A DNA stretch of 64,000 bases from Pseudomonas kuykendallii (GCF_900106975.1 NZ_FNNU01000005.1:372001-436000); one strand, 5' to 3'. Numbered from the stretch's first letter, positions 18,406 through 28,043 are shown. Notes: generated by a model not told the origin, from the letters alone. Program-made: numbers and translations.

Positions 18406-19140
18406 GTGGAAACAGCCAGCAGCGCCTTCAAAGCCACCCGCGTCCTGATCGTCGATGACGATGCCGACATCCGCGAACTGCTCTGCGGTTACCTGGAGCG
18501 CTTCGGCATCCAGGCCGAAGGCGTCGCCGACGGCGTGGCGATGCGCGCAGCGCTGGATCGCGAGCATTTCGACGCCCTGGTGCTGGACCTGATGCTGCCC
18601 GGCGAAGACGGTCTTTCGCTGTGCCGCAGCCTGCGCGCCAGCTCCGACATTCCGATCCTGATGCTCACCGCGCGTTGCGAACCCACCGACCGCATCATCG
18701 GCCTCGAACTGGGCGCCGACGACTACATCGCCAAGCCCTTCGAGCCGCGTGAACTGGTCGCGCGCATCCAGTGCGTATTGCGCCGGGTGCGCGATGGCCG
18801 TGACGCGCCACGCAGTGACCAGCGCAAGAGTGTCCGCTTCGATGGCTGGCGACTGGACAGCGTGCTGCGCCAAGTCGAATCCGCGGACGGCATGCTGGTG
18901 CCGCTGTCCAACGCCGAATTCCGCTTGCTCTGGGTGTTCCTCGAGCGCCCGCGACGCGTGCTCAGCCGTGAACACCTGCTCGACGCCGCGCGCGGGCGCA
19001 GCATCGAGGCGTTCGACCGCAGCATCGACCTGCTGGTCTCGCGGCTGCGGCAGAAGCTGCGCGATGATCCGAAGGCGCCCCGGCTGATCAAGACCGTGCG
19101 CGGCGAAGGCTATCTGTTCGACGTGCGGGACATCGACTGA
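18406..19140 (+). CDS. OmpR-family response regulator
   Basis: 244 residues starting at GTG 18406, with GGAG nine bases upstream. The receiver domain has the acidic pocket VDDD (residues 16-19), the phosphorylation site Asp61 in LVLDLMLPG, and the conserved Lys in YIAKPFEPREL. The C-terminal winged helix (about 140-240) ends in RLIKTVRGEGYLFD. It overlaps the kinase start by one base (TGATG). The target genes are unknown. Confidence 0.95.
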   Translation: METASSAFKATRVLIVDDDADIRELLCGYLERFGIQAEGVADGVAMRAALDREHFDALVLDLMLPGEDGLSLCRSLRASSDIPILMLTARCEPTDRIIGLELGADDYIAKPFEPRELVARIQCVLRRVRDGRDAPRSDQRKSVRFDGWRLDSVLRQVESADGMLVPLSNAEFRLLWVFLERPRRVLSREHLLDAARGRSIEAFDRSIDLLVSRLRQKLRDDPKAPRLIKTVRGEGYLFDVRDID

Positions 19141-20165
19141 TGCGCCGCGGCGATACGCTGTTCGCCCGGCTGTTCGGCATCTTCGTCGCCGCCATCGTGC
19201 TGGGCCATCTGATTGGTTTTCTCTGGTTCCGCGCTTATGGCCCCCCGCCACCGCCGCCACCCAAACACCCGAATTCACTGGTGATTCTCGAAGAGTCCGA
19301 ACTGCGCCAACCCTCACCACTGGGCGGGCCGCTGGTGCCGCTGCTGCTGCAACTCCTCCTGTTGCTGGCCGCCGCCTGGTTCGGCGCGCGCCTGCTGACC
19401 CGGCCGATCCGCCAGTTGAGCGCCGCCGCCGAACGCCTGAGCGAGAACATCGACAGCGCACCGCTGGCCGAGAGCGGCCCGCAGGAGGTGCGCAAGGCCG
19501 CCCGCTCGTTCAATCGCATGCAGGCGCGTATCCGCGAACAGATCGCCCAGCGCAGCCGCATCCTCACCGCCGTCTCCCACGACCTGCGCACGCCCCTGGC
19601 GCGGATCAAGCTGCGCGTCGAAGAACTGGAGGACGGCCACCTGCGCACCCGCATGAGCCAGGACCTGGGCGAAATGACCGCGATGCTCGACGCCACCCTC
19701 GCCTACCTGCGCGAACAACGCACCAGCGAGACGCGGCACCTGTTCGACCTGCAGTCGCTGGTCGAATCACTGGTGGAGAACGCCCAGGACAACGGCGCCG
19801 CAGTCAGCGTCGTCGGCGCCTGCCTGCCGCTGCACACGCAGCCGCTGGCCTTGCGTTCGTGCCTGAACAACCTGCTGGACAACGCGCTGCGCTATGCCGG
19901 CCATGCGCGCATCGAACTGCACGACGGCGAGGGGCAGATTGAGGTGCGGGTCATAGACAATGGCCCGGGCATACCGGTCGAGCAGCGCGACGCCGTTTTC
20001 GAGCCGTTCTTCCGCCTGGAAAGCTCGCGCAACCGCAACTCGGGGGGCGTCGGGCTGGGATTGTCGATCGCCCGTGAAGCCGCGCTGCGCCTGGGCGGCG
20101 AGCTGCTGCTGGAAGAAAGCCCCGGCGGTGGGCTGACCGCCGTGCTGCGCCTGCCACGCCGTTAA
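19140..20165 (+). CDS. Sensor histidine kinase with polyproline periplasmic loop
   Basis: 341-residue inner-membrane kinase. TM1 lies at about 11-30 and TM2 at about 59-78 (VPLLLQLLLLLAAAWFGARL), leaving a periplasmic loop of only about 28 residues. That loop opens with seven consecutive prolines (residues 35-41). HAMP follows, then HisKA with His147 in AVSHDLRTPLARI, and HATPase_c with NLLDNALRYAG, DNGPGIP and GVGLGLSIARE. With so short a loop, the signal is probably sensed in the membrane or through a partner protein. It forms an operon with the regulator. Confidence 0.94.
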   Translation: MRRGDTLFARLFGIFVAAIVLGHLIGFLWFRAYGPPPPPPPKHPNSLVILEESELRQPSPLGGPLVPLLLQLLLLLAAAWFGARLLTRPIRQLSAAAERLSENIDSAPLAESGPQEVRKAARSFNRMQARIREQIAQRSRILTAVSHDLRTPLARIKLRVEELEDGHLRTRMSQDLGEMTAMLDATLAYLREQRTSETRHLFDLQSLVESLVENAQDNGAAVSVVGACLPLHTQPLALRSCLNNLLDNALRYAGHARIELHDGEGQIEVRVIDNGPGIPVEQRDAVFEPFFRLESSRNRNSGGVGLGLSIAREAALRLGGELLLEESPGGGLTAVLRLPRR

Positions 20166-20216
20166 CGCCCACCATTCCACACCCCGGGATTGAACGTGCC
20201 TTCAGCGCGCCCACGC

Positions 20217-21296
20217 TCAGAGCGGCGGCGCATCCTTCTCCTCGCCGGCTGGCAGGGCCTGGTGCGCCCGCGGCGCGATCCAGTCGGAAATCAGGCTGAA
20301 GGCCACCGCCAGCAGCGTCGGGCCGAGGAACAGGCCCATGAAGCCGAACGCCAGGATGCCGCCGAACACGCCGAGCAGCACCACCACCAGCGGCAGGTTG
20401 CCGCCACGGCTGATCAGGTAGGGCTTGAGCACGTTGTCCACCCCGCTGATGACGAACACACCCCACACGCCGAGGAAGATGCCCATCCCGTAGCTCCCGT
20501 GCCAGAGCAGCCAGGCCGTCGCCGGAATCCACACCAGCGGCGGGCCGACCGGTATCAGGCTGAGCACGAAGGTCAGCAGGCCGAGCACCAGCGCGCCCGG
20601 GATCCCGGCAATGGCGAAACCGATCATCGCCAGCAGCGCCTGCGCCGCGGCGGTGCCGATCACACCGTTGACCACACGCTGGATGGTGCCCGCCACCAGC
20701 CGCTGGTAGTGATCGGCGCGCTCGCCGATCAGCCGCTCCAGCAGGCGCAGGACGAAATCGGCCATGCGCGGGCCGTCGCGGTAGAAGAAGAACACCAGCA
20801 CCAGGCTCAGGGCGAGCTCCAGCATGCCGCCTCCCACCCGCGCGCTGCGCGCCAGCAACCAGTTGCCGACCTCCCCGACGTAGGGGCGCAGGGTGACGAA
20901 ATAGGCGGTGCCCTGCTCGTCGACCCGATTCCACCATTGCACCAGCCGATCGCCCACCAGCGGCACGTTGTCCAGCCAGTCCGGCGGAGGCGGCAGGCCG
21001 TCGACCTGGACTTCCTTGATCAATTGCATGCCGTCGCGGATGTGGTCGGCGACGTTGAAGCCGAGCAGCACCAGCGGCACCGCCACCAGAATCATCCAGC
21101 CCGCCGTGAGGATCGCCGCCGCGAGGTTCTCTCGCCCTTTCAACGCCCGTGTCAGCAGGCGCATCAGCGGCCAGCTGGCGAAGGCCAGCACGGCGGCCCA
21201 GAACAGCGCGGAAACGAACGGCGCCAGCACCCACAGGCACGCGCCGAGCAGCCCGAGGAGCAGAATCTGCACCAGCAGGCGATCGTTGTTGGGCAT
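20217..21296 (-). CDS. AI-2E family permease (PerM/YdiK-like)
   Basis: 359 residues from ATG 21296. Seven or eight membrane helices are visible: two near the N-terminus (LVQILLLGLLGACLWVLAPFVSALF region), one at AAAILTAGWMILVAVPLVLLGF, then a soluble segment with four consecutive prolines, and a C-terminal group including IPGALVLGLLTFVLSLIPVGPPLVWIP and GVFGGILAFGFMGLFLGPTLLAV. This is the AI-2 exporter superfamily signature. Family names come from TqsA; transport of AI-2 itself is not implied. It is convergent with the sensor kinase gene. Confidence 0.9.
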   Translation of the reverse strand: MPNNDRLLVQILLLGLLGACLWVLAPFVSALFWAAVLAFASWPLMRLLTRALKGRENLAAAILTAGWMILVAVPLVLLGFNVADHIRDGMQLIKEVQVDGLPPPPDWLDNVPLVGDRLVQWWNRVDEQGTAYFVTLRPYVGEVGNWLLARSARVGGGMLELALSLVLVFFFYRDGPRMADFVLRLLERLIGERADHYQRLVAGTIQRVVNGVIGTAAAQALLAMIGFAIAGIPGALVLGLLTFVLSLIPVGPPLVWIPATAWLLWHGSYGMGIFLGVWGVFVISGVDNVLKPYLISRGGNLPLVVVLLGVFGGILAFGFMGLFLGPTLLAVAFSLISDWIAPRAHQALPAGEEKDAPPL

Positions 21297-21375
21297 CGAA
21301 AAACGCTCCGAAAAACGGTTGGGGGGAGGATCAGGCCGCCGAGTGTGACACTTCGGCGGCTTGGCGGCATGACGC

Positions 21376-22197
21376 CTAGCGCAACAGGTCCAGATGCAGC
21401 CCCTCGCGGGTCGCGCCGTCCACCTCGATGCGCGGCGCGCGCACGCCGCCCTGCACCAGCGCATCGCGCCATTGCTCCGCCTGCACACCGGACAGCGTCA
21501 CGCGCACGCCGCTGTTCTGGTTGAGGCTGCGCACCAGCAGTTTCACCCAGTCGTCCTGCGGGCCTTCGTCAAGCAGACTCAGGTCCAGCTCGCCGCTATC
21601 CAGCAGTTGCCGCAGCAGGGTCGCCGGCGTCGGCAGAACCACGCCCAGCGGACTGCTGGCGTCGAATTGCTCGACATGCAGATAGGCGCGCCTGTTACCG
21701 CGCGTGATCGCGTAGAGCGCCACCAGGCGGTCGTCCATCTCGCCGACGCTCAGGCGCACCAGCGCATAGGCCTGGCGATCGTCGGGGCCGTAGAGCTTGG
21801 AGCTGCCGAACACTGCGTTGGCCCACAGGCTGCTGGAGCCGCAATCGCGCCCCTCGCACCAGTAGAGCAGGTGTCCGCCCTGCTCCTGCAAGGCGCGGCG
21901 AGCCTGGGTGAAGGCCTGTTCGGAGGTGTGTTCCGCGGGCAGTTCGTAGGTCAGCGAAAGCTGTCGTCCCTGGGTCGCCACCTGCTGCTCGAAGCGCAGG
22001 TCGCCGCTGATCCTGCGGATCGAGCCCTGCGGGAAGATGCGCTCCAGATCGGCGGTTTCGCGGAAATCGACGATCTCGGCGTTCGCCGGGCGCGGCAGCA
22101 TCTCGAGATCGTGACTGCCAGCGACGTCCGCCGCCTGGGCATGGCAGGCCGCGAGAAAGAGGCCGAGCAGCATCGGCCGAAGGCTATGAATGCTCAC
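21376..22197 (-). CDS. DUF4892 periplasmic protein
   Basis: 273 residues with a signal peptide ([22 protein letters not shown]). The region with [17 protein letters not shown] through [21 protein letters not shown] and AYLHVEQF matches the DUF4892 family, exported proteins of unknown role in Gammaproteobacteria. Two Cys in WCEGRDC may form a disulfide. The C-terminal 70 residues resemble an OmpA-like fold only vaguely. ATG 22197 overlaps the GST stop by four bases (ATGA), so it is translated with the GST gene. Confidence 0.78.
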   Translation of the reverse strand: MSIHSLRPMLLGLFLAACHAQAADVAGSHDLEMLPRPANAEIVDFRETADLERIFPQGSIRRISGDLRFEQQVATQGRQLSLTYELPAEHTSEQAFTQARRALQEQGGHLLYWCEGRDCGSSSLWANAVFGSSKLYGPDDRQAYALVRLSVGEMDDRLVALYAITRGNRRAYLHVEQFDASSPLGVVLPTPATLLRQLLDSGELDLSLLDEGPQDDWVKLLVRSLNQNSGVRVTLSGVQAEQWRDALVQGGVRAPRIEVDGATREGLHLDLLR

Positions 22198-22853
22198 CGG
22201 ACGAGGATGTCCTGTGCCGTCTTGATCTTTGCGTCGCCCTCTTCCCGGCTCGGCCTGGCAAGGCCGCGCTGCACCGCGGGTCGTGAGTCGATGGCGTCCA
22301 GCCAGCGCTGCAGATGCGTCAGCCCGTCAAGTGAAACGCCGGACCAGTCGTGGATCTTCACCCAGGGGAAGGTGGCGATATCGGCGATGCTGTAGTCGCC
22401 GGCGAGATACTCGGCCTCGCCCAGCCGGCCATCGAGGACCTCGTAGAGCCGGCGGGTTTCGTTCTGGTAGCGGGAGATCGCGCCGGGCAGTTTTTCCGGA
22501 AAGTAGCGGAAGAACACGTTGGCCTGGCCTTGCATCGGGCCGACGCCGCCCATCTGGAACATCAGCCATTGCAGCACCCGCGAGCGGCCCTTGACGTCGC
22601 TGGGCATCAGTTGGCCGGTCTTCTCGGCGAGGTAGACCAGGATCGCGCCGGACTCGAAGACCGCGAAGTCGTCGTTGTCGCGGTCGACGATCGCGGGAAT
22701 CCGCCCGTTCGGGTTGATGCGCAGGAATTCGGGGGTCTTCTGCTCCTTGCGATCGAAGCTCAGCACGTGCAGGTCGTACGGCAGGCCGAGCTCTTCCAGA
22801 GCGATTGAGACCTTGTGGCCATTGGGCGTGGCGGCGGTGTAGAGGTCGATCAT
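22194..22853 (-). CDS. Glutathione S-transferase
   Basis: 219 residues from ATG 22853, with AGGGAGA upstream. The thioredoxin-like N-terminal domain has [18 protein letters not shown] and the cis-Pro motif NGRIPAIVD, followed by [14 protein letters not shown], which binds glutathione. The C-terminal helical domain is complete ([19 protein letters not shown]). This combination is typical of the nu-class YfcG/YghU type, which has disulfide-reductase activity in E. coli. It begins a pair with the DUF4892 gene; the hydrolase gene upstream ends 50 bp before it. Confidence 0.92.
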   Translation of the reverse strand: MIDLYTAATPNGHKVSIALEELGLPYDLHVLSFDRKEQKTPEFLRINPNGRIPAIVDRDNDDFAVFESGAILVYLAEKTGQLMPSDVKGRSRVLQWLMFQMGGVGPMQGQANVFFRYFPEKLPGAISRYQNETRRLYEVLDGRLGEAEYLAGDYSIADIATFPWVKIHDWSGVSLDGLTHLQRWLDAIDSRPAVQRGLARPSREEGDAKIKTAQDILVR

Positions 22854-22903
22854 GATCTTCTCCCTTGTCTGGCCGCCCAGCCTTCCCAGTTGCCGACGGC
22901 AAG

Positions 22904-23767
22904 TCAAGCCGAAGCGAAGCGCCTATTGAAACAGTCTGCTACGGAGGCGGCGCCCGCCTCGTCGTCCAGGTGCAGGTGATGACCGCCGGCGAGCCGGGTG
23001 ACGTTGAACGGCAACGCTTCGAGCATCTGCAACAGCGGCAACTCGCCCTTGAGCAGGCCGTTCTCGGCGAGCACCAGATCGACCGGGCACTGTACCGCGG
23101 CGAGAAACGCCTGGCTGTGCGCGCGGGTGAAACGCAACGGGCTGGGCAGCGTCAGCCGCGCATCGGTACGCCAGGTGTAGCCGCCGGGCACCGGCATCAG
23201 CCCGCGCTGAGCGAGCAACTCGGCGGCGTCCCGGCTTACCGCGCCAACCCCCTTCATGCGCGCCACCACCGCTTGCTCGACCTTCTCGTAGACCGGCTTG
23301 CGCTTGTTCGGCAGGTCGAGCTGCGCCTGCAGCGCCTCGCCCAGTTTGCGCGGCGCATCGGCCGCCTCGCCCAGGTAGGGAATCAAGCCATCGATCAACG
23401 CCAGACGCTCGATGCGCTGTGGCATGGCGCCGGCCAGCAGGACGGAGACGATGGCGCCCATCGAGTGGCCGAGCAGCGAGAAGCGCGGCCAGCCCAGTTG
23501 CTCGGCGACGTGCAACACGTCCAGCGCGTAGTCCCAGAGTTGGTAGCCGGCGCCCGCGGCGCGGTGCGCGGAATGCCCGTGCCCGGCGAAATCCAGGGCG
23601 ACGACGCGCATCCCGGTCAGTTTGGGCGCCAGCCGGGCGAAGCTCGCCGCGTTGTCCAGCCAGCCATGCAGGGCGATCACCGGCCGCCCGTCCTCCGGAC
23701 CGTAGAGATGGGCGGCCAGCTCGATGTGCGGGAGGTTGAGGCGGATCTCTTCGACGGGCGCGCTCAT
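22904..23767 (-). CDS. Alpha/beta hydrolase
   Basis: 287 residues of the alpha/beta hydrolase fold. The oxyanion motif is [11 protein letters not shown], the nucleophile elbow is LLGHSMGA, the acid is probably in VDLVLAENG, and the His is in AGGHHLHLD. Its profile is close to the serine hydrolase-like/MEST group often found beside another hydrolase. It starts inside the stop codon of the next hydrolase gene (four-base overlap), so the two form a translational pair. Confidence 0.88.
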   Translation of the reverse strand: MSAPVEEIRLNLPHIELAAHLYGPEDGRPVIALHGWLDNAASFARLAPKLTGMRVVALDFAGHGHSAHRAAGAGYQLWDYALDVLHVAEQLGWPRFSLLGHSMGAIVSVLLAGAMPQRIERLALIDGLIPYLGEAADAPRKLGEALQAQLDLPNKRKPVYEKVEQAVVARMKGVGAVSRDAAELLAQRGLMPVPGGYTWRTDARLTLPSPLRFTRAHSQAFLAAVQCPVDLVLAENGLLKGELPLLQMLEALPFNVTRLAGGHHLHLDDEAGAASVADCFNRRFASA

Positions 23768-24576
23768 GCGGGCTCCTTTTCGGCATCGGAATGGGACTCC
23801 CAGCGCTGGAACAGCGACCTGAGCAGGTCCGCCGTCTGCGCCGGGCGCTCCAGCGGGAACATGTGGCCGCCAGGCAACGTCAGGTACTCGCCGCGCGGGA
23901 TGCGCTGCACGGAACGCGCATGGTGCGGCAGCACTACCCGACTATGCCGGCCGCGCACCACGGCCAGCGGCACCTGCAACTGCTGCGGCCGCCCGGGGCT
24001 CAGATGCGGCACGCTGCGGTAGATGCTGATCTCGGTGGCCGGGTCGAATTTCAGGCGCAGTCCCTTATCGCTGGGCGCGAGGCCGTGCTCGACGTAGGCG
24101 TCCAGGCACTCCGGATCGAAACGGCGGAACAGCCCCTTGCCGGCGAAGTACAGGCGCGCCTGCGCGGCGTCGTCGAAGGCTTCGCGGCGCCCGAGGGTTC
24201 GCCCGGCCGGGGTGATACGGTCGATGAAGCCAAAGCGTTTGGCGGCGCGAATGACCAGCCGATCGGCGAGCGTCAGCACCGGCGAGTCGAGCATCACCAC
24301 CCCGCGGTACAGCTGCGGACGGCGTAGCGCCGCGTGGTAGTGCAGCACGCCGCCGAGGGAGTGGCCGACGCCCCACACCGGCTGATCGAGGGCCTCGAGG
24401 TGATGCAGCAATTCATCCACCAGCCCGCCCCAGTTGTCGTCCACCGGGAAGCGCGGATCGTGGGCGTGCTGCTCCAGGTAGTGCAACGGGTAGTCGGGTC
24501 GCAGCGCGTCGAACAGCTTGCCGTAGGTGGCGGACGGAAAGCCGTTGGCGTGGGCGAAGAAGATCGGCGATGGCAT
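23764..24576 (-). CDS. Alpha/beta hydrolase
   Basis: 270 residues. FFAHANGFPSATYGKLF begins the fold, VGHSLGGVLHYHAA holds the nucleophile, and LPGGHMFPLERP carries the catalytic His. The sequence is only distantly similar to the downstream hydrolase, so this is not a recent duplication. It is the first gene of the run hydrolase, hydrolase, GST, DUF4892, which are all on one strand with overlaps or short gaps. Together these look like a small detoxification or lipid-handling operon, but no substrate can be named. Confidence 0.88.
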   Translation of the reverse strand: MPSPIFFAHANGFPSATYGKLFDALRPDYPLHYLEQHAHDPRFPVDDNWGGLVDELLHHLEALDQPVWGVGHSLGGVLHYHAALRRPQLYRGVVMLDSPVLTLADRLVIRAAKRFGFIDRITPAGRTLGRREAFDDAAQARLYFAGKGLFRRFDPECLDAYVEHGLAPSDKGLRLKFDPATEISIYRSVPHLSPGRPQQLQVPLAVVRGRHSRVVLPHHARSVQRIPRGEYLTLPGGHMFPLERPAQTADLLRSLFQRWESHSDAEKEPA

Positions 24577-24700
24577 GCGCGGCTCTCGGCTCGGGATTCT
24601 CTGGGGAATCTATCGGGGAATCGTCCAACGGATTCTCCGGCAGCCGTTCCTGCGCGGCAACGATCGTAACTGCCAGTGATGGCGGTGCAACGGCCAGGCG

Positions 24701-25342
24701 TCAGTGCGGCAACGCCAGCCGCAGCAGGATCGCACCGGCCACCAGCAGGAACACCAGCCCGCAAAGGCCGTCGATGACGGGCGCGGCGCGCAGCAGGCGC
24801 CGCTGCAGGCGCGGCTGGGTCAACGCGACGCTGAGCAGGCTGAACCAGGCCAGGCCGAAGAAGAACAGGATGCCCGCGGCGGCGAACTTGCCCGGCAGCG
24901 ACATGTGCGGCGGGATCAGGCTGGTCAGCAGCGCGAGGAAGAACACCAGGGCCTTGGGATTGAACAGGTTGGTCGCCACCCCGCGCAACCAGGGGCCGAG
25001 CGGCGACGGCGCGAGTTCACCGTCGAGCCCGCCGCCGGACGCCTCGCCGCGGCGAAACCAGGCGCGCAACGCACCGACGCCGAGCCAGCCGAGGTAACCC
25101 GCGCCGAACAGCTGGATCGCCGTGAACAGCAACGGCGAGCGGCTCAGCAGCAGCGAAACGCCGGTGAGCACCAGGGTGCCGTGCAGCAGGATGCCGCACG
25201 CCAGGCCCAGCGCGCTGAGCAGGCCGGCGCGACGGCCCTGATGGATCGCGGTGCGCACCACCAGCGCCACGTCCGGGCCGGGGCTGATCAGCGCCACGGC
25301 GAACACCGCCATCAGCGACAGCAAGACGGAGGTCTCCTGCAT
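24701..25342 (-). CDS. LysE/RhtB-family exporter
   Basis: 213 residues from ATG 25342. Six membrane helices are visible, with the family motif ISPGPDVALVVRTAIHQGRRAGLLSALG at residues 19-46 and NLFNPKALVFFLALLTSLI in the middle. RhtB-type proteins export amino acids such as threonine, homoserine or leucine. It lies 49 bp downstream of the AraC regulator on the same strand, which suggests the regulator controls its own exporter operon. Confidence 0.93.
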   Translation of the reverse strand: MQETSVLLSLMAVFAVALISPGPDVALVVRTAIHQGRRAGLLSALGLACGILLHGTLVLTGVSLLLSRSPLLFTAIQLFGAGYLGWLGVGALRAWFRRGEASGGGLDGELAPSPLGPWLRGVATNLFNPKALVFFLALLTSLIPPHMSLPGKFAAAGILFFFGLAWFSLLSVALTQPRLQRRLLRAAPVIDGLCGLVFLLVAGAILLRLALPH

Positions 25343-25391
25343 GCTTTTCTCCAGAATTCGGGGGTAAGGTCGAAATGAACGAGCGTGGCCG

Positions 25392-26195
25392 TCAGCCCTG
25401 GCGCAGACGCGCGGGCGGCAGCCCATAGGTACGGCGGAACAAACGGGAGAAGTGCGCCTGGTCGTAGAAGCCCAGGCGCAGGGCGATGTCGCTCAGCGGA
25501 AGGCCGCGCAACACCAGCGGCAGCGCCCTCTCCAGGCGCAGCGACATCAGCCACTGGTGCGGCGGCAGGCCGGTGTGCTTGCTGAAGCGGCGCAACGCCT
25601 GCCACGGGCTGACACCACAGAACGCGGCCAGCTCTTCCAGGGTCGGCGGCGCGTCGAGGCGCGATTCGAGCCAGTCGCGCAGGCGCCTCCAGGTCGTCGG
25701 GTCGAAGCCCTGGGCGGGCTCGCTGATACGCAGGCTCGAGCCCATGTCCAGCAGATGCGCCAGCGCCTGCCAGAGGGTGCTTTCCTGGGACAGCGGCGAG
25801 CCACCGAGCATGGCCGCGTGGAAATCCTGCAGATGCGCTTGCAGGCGAGGATCGCGCAGCACCGCGCTGGTCAGCCGCGGCGCGCCCTGGCGCCCGTCAC
25901 TGAGGCTGCGGCTGGCGTCGTCGAGCCACTGCGGGTCGAGCGCCATCACGCGGATGCGATAACCCTCGCCCGTCAGGCTGGCGCCGTCGTGGATGCATTC
26001 CGGAGCCATCAGCAGCATGTCGCCGGCGCCGACCTGGCGCTTTTCGCCGCGATGCATGTAGCGGTGCTCGCCGCGCAGCAGCAGGCCGACGTGGTACTCC
26101 AGATGGAAATGCCGGGGGAACGCGAAGCTGTGGTACTCGGCGTCGATGAGACGCACGCCCGACAGCCCGCTGGTGATGTGGTTGATCTGCTCCAT
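25392..26195 (-). CDS. AraC-family regulator with cupin sensor domain
   Basis: 267 residues. The N-terminal cupin domain has FPRHFHLEYHVGLLLRGEHRYMHRGEKR and the segment GAGDMLLMAPECIHDG, and the C-terminal part has two HTH units ending in SDIALRLGFYDQAHFSRLFRRTYGLPPARLR. This is the arabinose-binding type AraC layout often paired with LysE exporters in Pseudomonas. The effector may be an amino acid, by inference from the neighbour. Confidence 0.93.
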   Translation of the reverse strand: MEQINHITSGLSGVRLIDAEYHSFAFPRHFHLEYHVGLLLRGEHRYMHRGEKRQVGAGDMLLMAPECIHDGASLTGEGYRIRVMALDPQWLDDASRSLSDGRQGAPRLTSAVLRDPRLQAHLQDFHAAMLGGSPLSQESTLWQALAHLLDMGSSLRISEPAQGFDPTTWRRLRDWLESRLDAPPTLEELAAFCGVSPWQALRRFSKHTGLPPHQWLMSLRLERALPLVLRGLPLSDIALRLGFYDQAHFSRLFRRTYGLPPARLRQG

Positions 26196-26268
26196 GCGCC
26201 CACTTTACCCGCTGCAGGCGCCGCGCTCTTGGACAAAATTGCAGCGCGGCGCCGGAGGGCACCGGCGG

Positions 26269-27936
26269 TCAGTCGTGCCAGAGAACCGTCTGCGAGCGTG
26301 CCGCCCATTCGCCGAAGCGCGCTCCGTAGGCATCTTCGATCATCGCCCGCTTGATCTTCAGGGTCGGCGTGAGGAAGCCGTTGTCCACTGCCCAGACGTC
26401 CTTGACCAGCACCAGCCCCTGCAACCGTTCGTGCTTGTCGAGGCCGTCGTTGACCTCTTCGAGCAGGTTGCGCAGGCTGTTTTCCAGTTCATTGCGGGTG
26501 CCGTTAGCCGCTTCCGCGCGACCGACCTCGGAGAGCACGCACAGCGCCATCGGTTGCGCGAGGCCATCGCCGATCACGCAGACCTGCTCGATCCGCGAAT
26601 GCACCGCCAGGCGGTTCTCGATCGGTGCCGGGGCGACGTACTTGCCCTTGCTGGTCTTGAAGATTTCCTTGATCCGCCCGGTCAGCCGCAGATAGCCCTC
26701 GGCATTCTGTTCGCCCTTGTCGCCGGTACGCAGGAAGCCGTCCTCGGTAAGGGCCTCGGCGGTTCGCTGCGGGTCCTTGTAATAGCCGCTCATGGTTGCG
26801 TCGCTGCGAATCAGCACTTCGCCGGAGTCGTCGATCTGCACCTCGACGCCCGGGCTGGCGATGCCGATCCAGCCCGGACGTTGCAAACCGGGGCGGCCCA
26901 GGTGCGAGTAGCCGCAGTTCTCGGTCATGCCGTACACCTCGAGCACCTCCAGGCCAAGACGCCGATACCAGTCGAGCAGCGCCTCGGGCACCGGCGCGGC
27001 ACCGGACAGCGCGAAGCGCACGGCGTCCAGGCCGAGACCGGCGAGTACCTTGCGCCCGACGACACGGCCGACCAGTGGCAGCGCCAGCAGGCGATCCAGC
27101 TTTCGCGCGGGCATCTTGCTGTAGACGCCCATCTGGAACTTGGTCCAGATGCGCGGCACGCCGAAGATCACCGTAGGCCGCGCACGCCGCATGTCATCGA
27201 GGAAGGTTTCCAGGCTTTCGGCGAAGAACACCGTGAGCCCGGCGTACAGCGAGGCCATCTCGACGAACATCCGCTCGGCGACATGACACAGCGGCAGGTA
27301 GGACAGCACGCGATCGCCCTCGCCCACCTCGGTGAGCTGGCTGCCGTTGCTGGCGGCGAAGCCGAAGCTGCCGAAGGTCTGCATCACACCCTTCGGCGTG
27401 CCGGTGGTGCCGGAGGTATAGATGATGCTGGCGAGCTGCTCGGCCGGCGGCAGCGGATTGTCGCGGATCGGCGAGCAGGTCTGCAGCTCGTCCCAGGTGT
27501 GGTCGAAATCGGCCGCCGGGTGCAGCGGCAGGCTGACCGTCTTCACGCCCGGCGGCACGCCAGGCGCCATCGCGCCCCAGTCGTCCAGCTTGCCGATGAA
27601 GGCCACCTGCGTCCCGGAATGTTCGAGCACCTGGCGCACCGAATCGGCCGTGAGGTTCGGATACAGAGGGACGGAGACATGCCCGGCCATCCAGATCGCC
27701 AGGTCGGCGACGATCCAGTGCGCGCAGTTCTTCGAGATGATCGCGATACGGCTACCCGGCTCCAGTTCGAGGCCGCGCAGCCAGCACGCGACGCGCCGCG
27801 CCTGCTCGCCCACCTCGCCCCAGGTGAGCACCTGCAGTTCTCCGCCGGGCAACGGCTGGACCAGATAACGCTTGTTCGGATGCCGCTGTTCGCGCTCGTA
27901 AAAGAGCGCGAGGGGTAAACGCTGCGCAGTAGCCAC
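26269..27936 (-). CDS. Long-chain acyl-CoA synthetase (AMP-binding)
   Basis: 555 residues starting at GTG 27936, which has GGAGG eight bases upstream. The P-loop-like A3 motif is IIYTSGTTGTPKGVMQ, the A5 region is YGMTENCGY, and the A8 region has FLRTGDKGEQNAEGYLRLTGRIKEIFKTSKGKYVAPAPIE. The latter extended form is typical of long or very-long-chain fatty acyl-CoA synthetases. It activates fatty acids with ATP and CoA at the inner face of the membrane. It is a single gene behind a perfect palindrome at 27968-27991. Confidence 0.93.
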   Translation of the reverse strand: MATAQRLPLALFYEREQRHPNKRYLVQPLPGGELQVLTWGEVGEQARRVACWLRGLELEPGSRIAIISKNCAHWIVADLAIWMAGHVSVPLYPNLTADSVRQVLEHSGTQVAFIGKLDDWGAMAPGVPPGVKTVSLPLHPAADFDHTWDELQTCSPIRDNPLPPAEQLASIIYTSGTTGTPKGVMQTFGSFGFAASNGSQLTEVGEGDRVLSYLPLCHVAERMFVEMASLYAGLTVFFAESLETFLDDMRRARPTVIFGVPRIWTKFQMGVYSKMPARKLDRLLALPLVGRVVGRKVLAGLGLDAVRFALSGAAPVPEALLDWYRRLGLEVLEVYGMTENCGYSHLGRPGLQRPGWIGIASPGVEVQIDDSGEVLIRSDATMSGYYKDPQRTAEALTEDGFLRTGDKGEQNAEGYLRLTGRIKEIFKTSKGKYVAPAPIENRLAVHSRIEQVCVIGDGLAQPMALCVLSEVGRAEAANGTRNELENSLRNLLEEVNDGLDKHERLQGLVLVKDVWAVDNGFLTPTLKIKRAMIEDAYGARFGEWAARSQTVLWHD

Positions 27937-27967
27937 AGGGACGCCTCCATTGTTGTTGTTATGGGGA

Positions 27968-27991
27968 TCAACCAAGCACTTGCTTGGTTGA
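27968..27991. promoter_or_regulatory. Perfect 24-bp palindrome, candidate TetR-type operator
   Basis: The arm TCAACCAAGCA is followed by CT and then by the exact reverse complement of the arm. It ends 32 bp upstream of the acyl-CoA synthetase ribosome binding region. Twofold sites of this length in front of acyl-CoA genes usually bind TetR-family repressors that sense acyl-CoA. No TetR gene is nearby. Confidence 0.6.
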
Positions 27992-28043
27992 CTATTCCAT
28001 GAGCAACAAGGGGCTGCAACCGCGAGATTGTGTCTTTTTGAAA

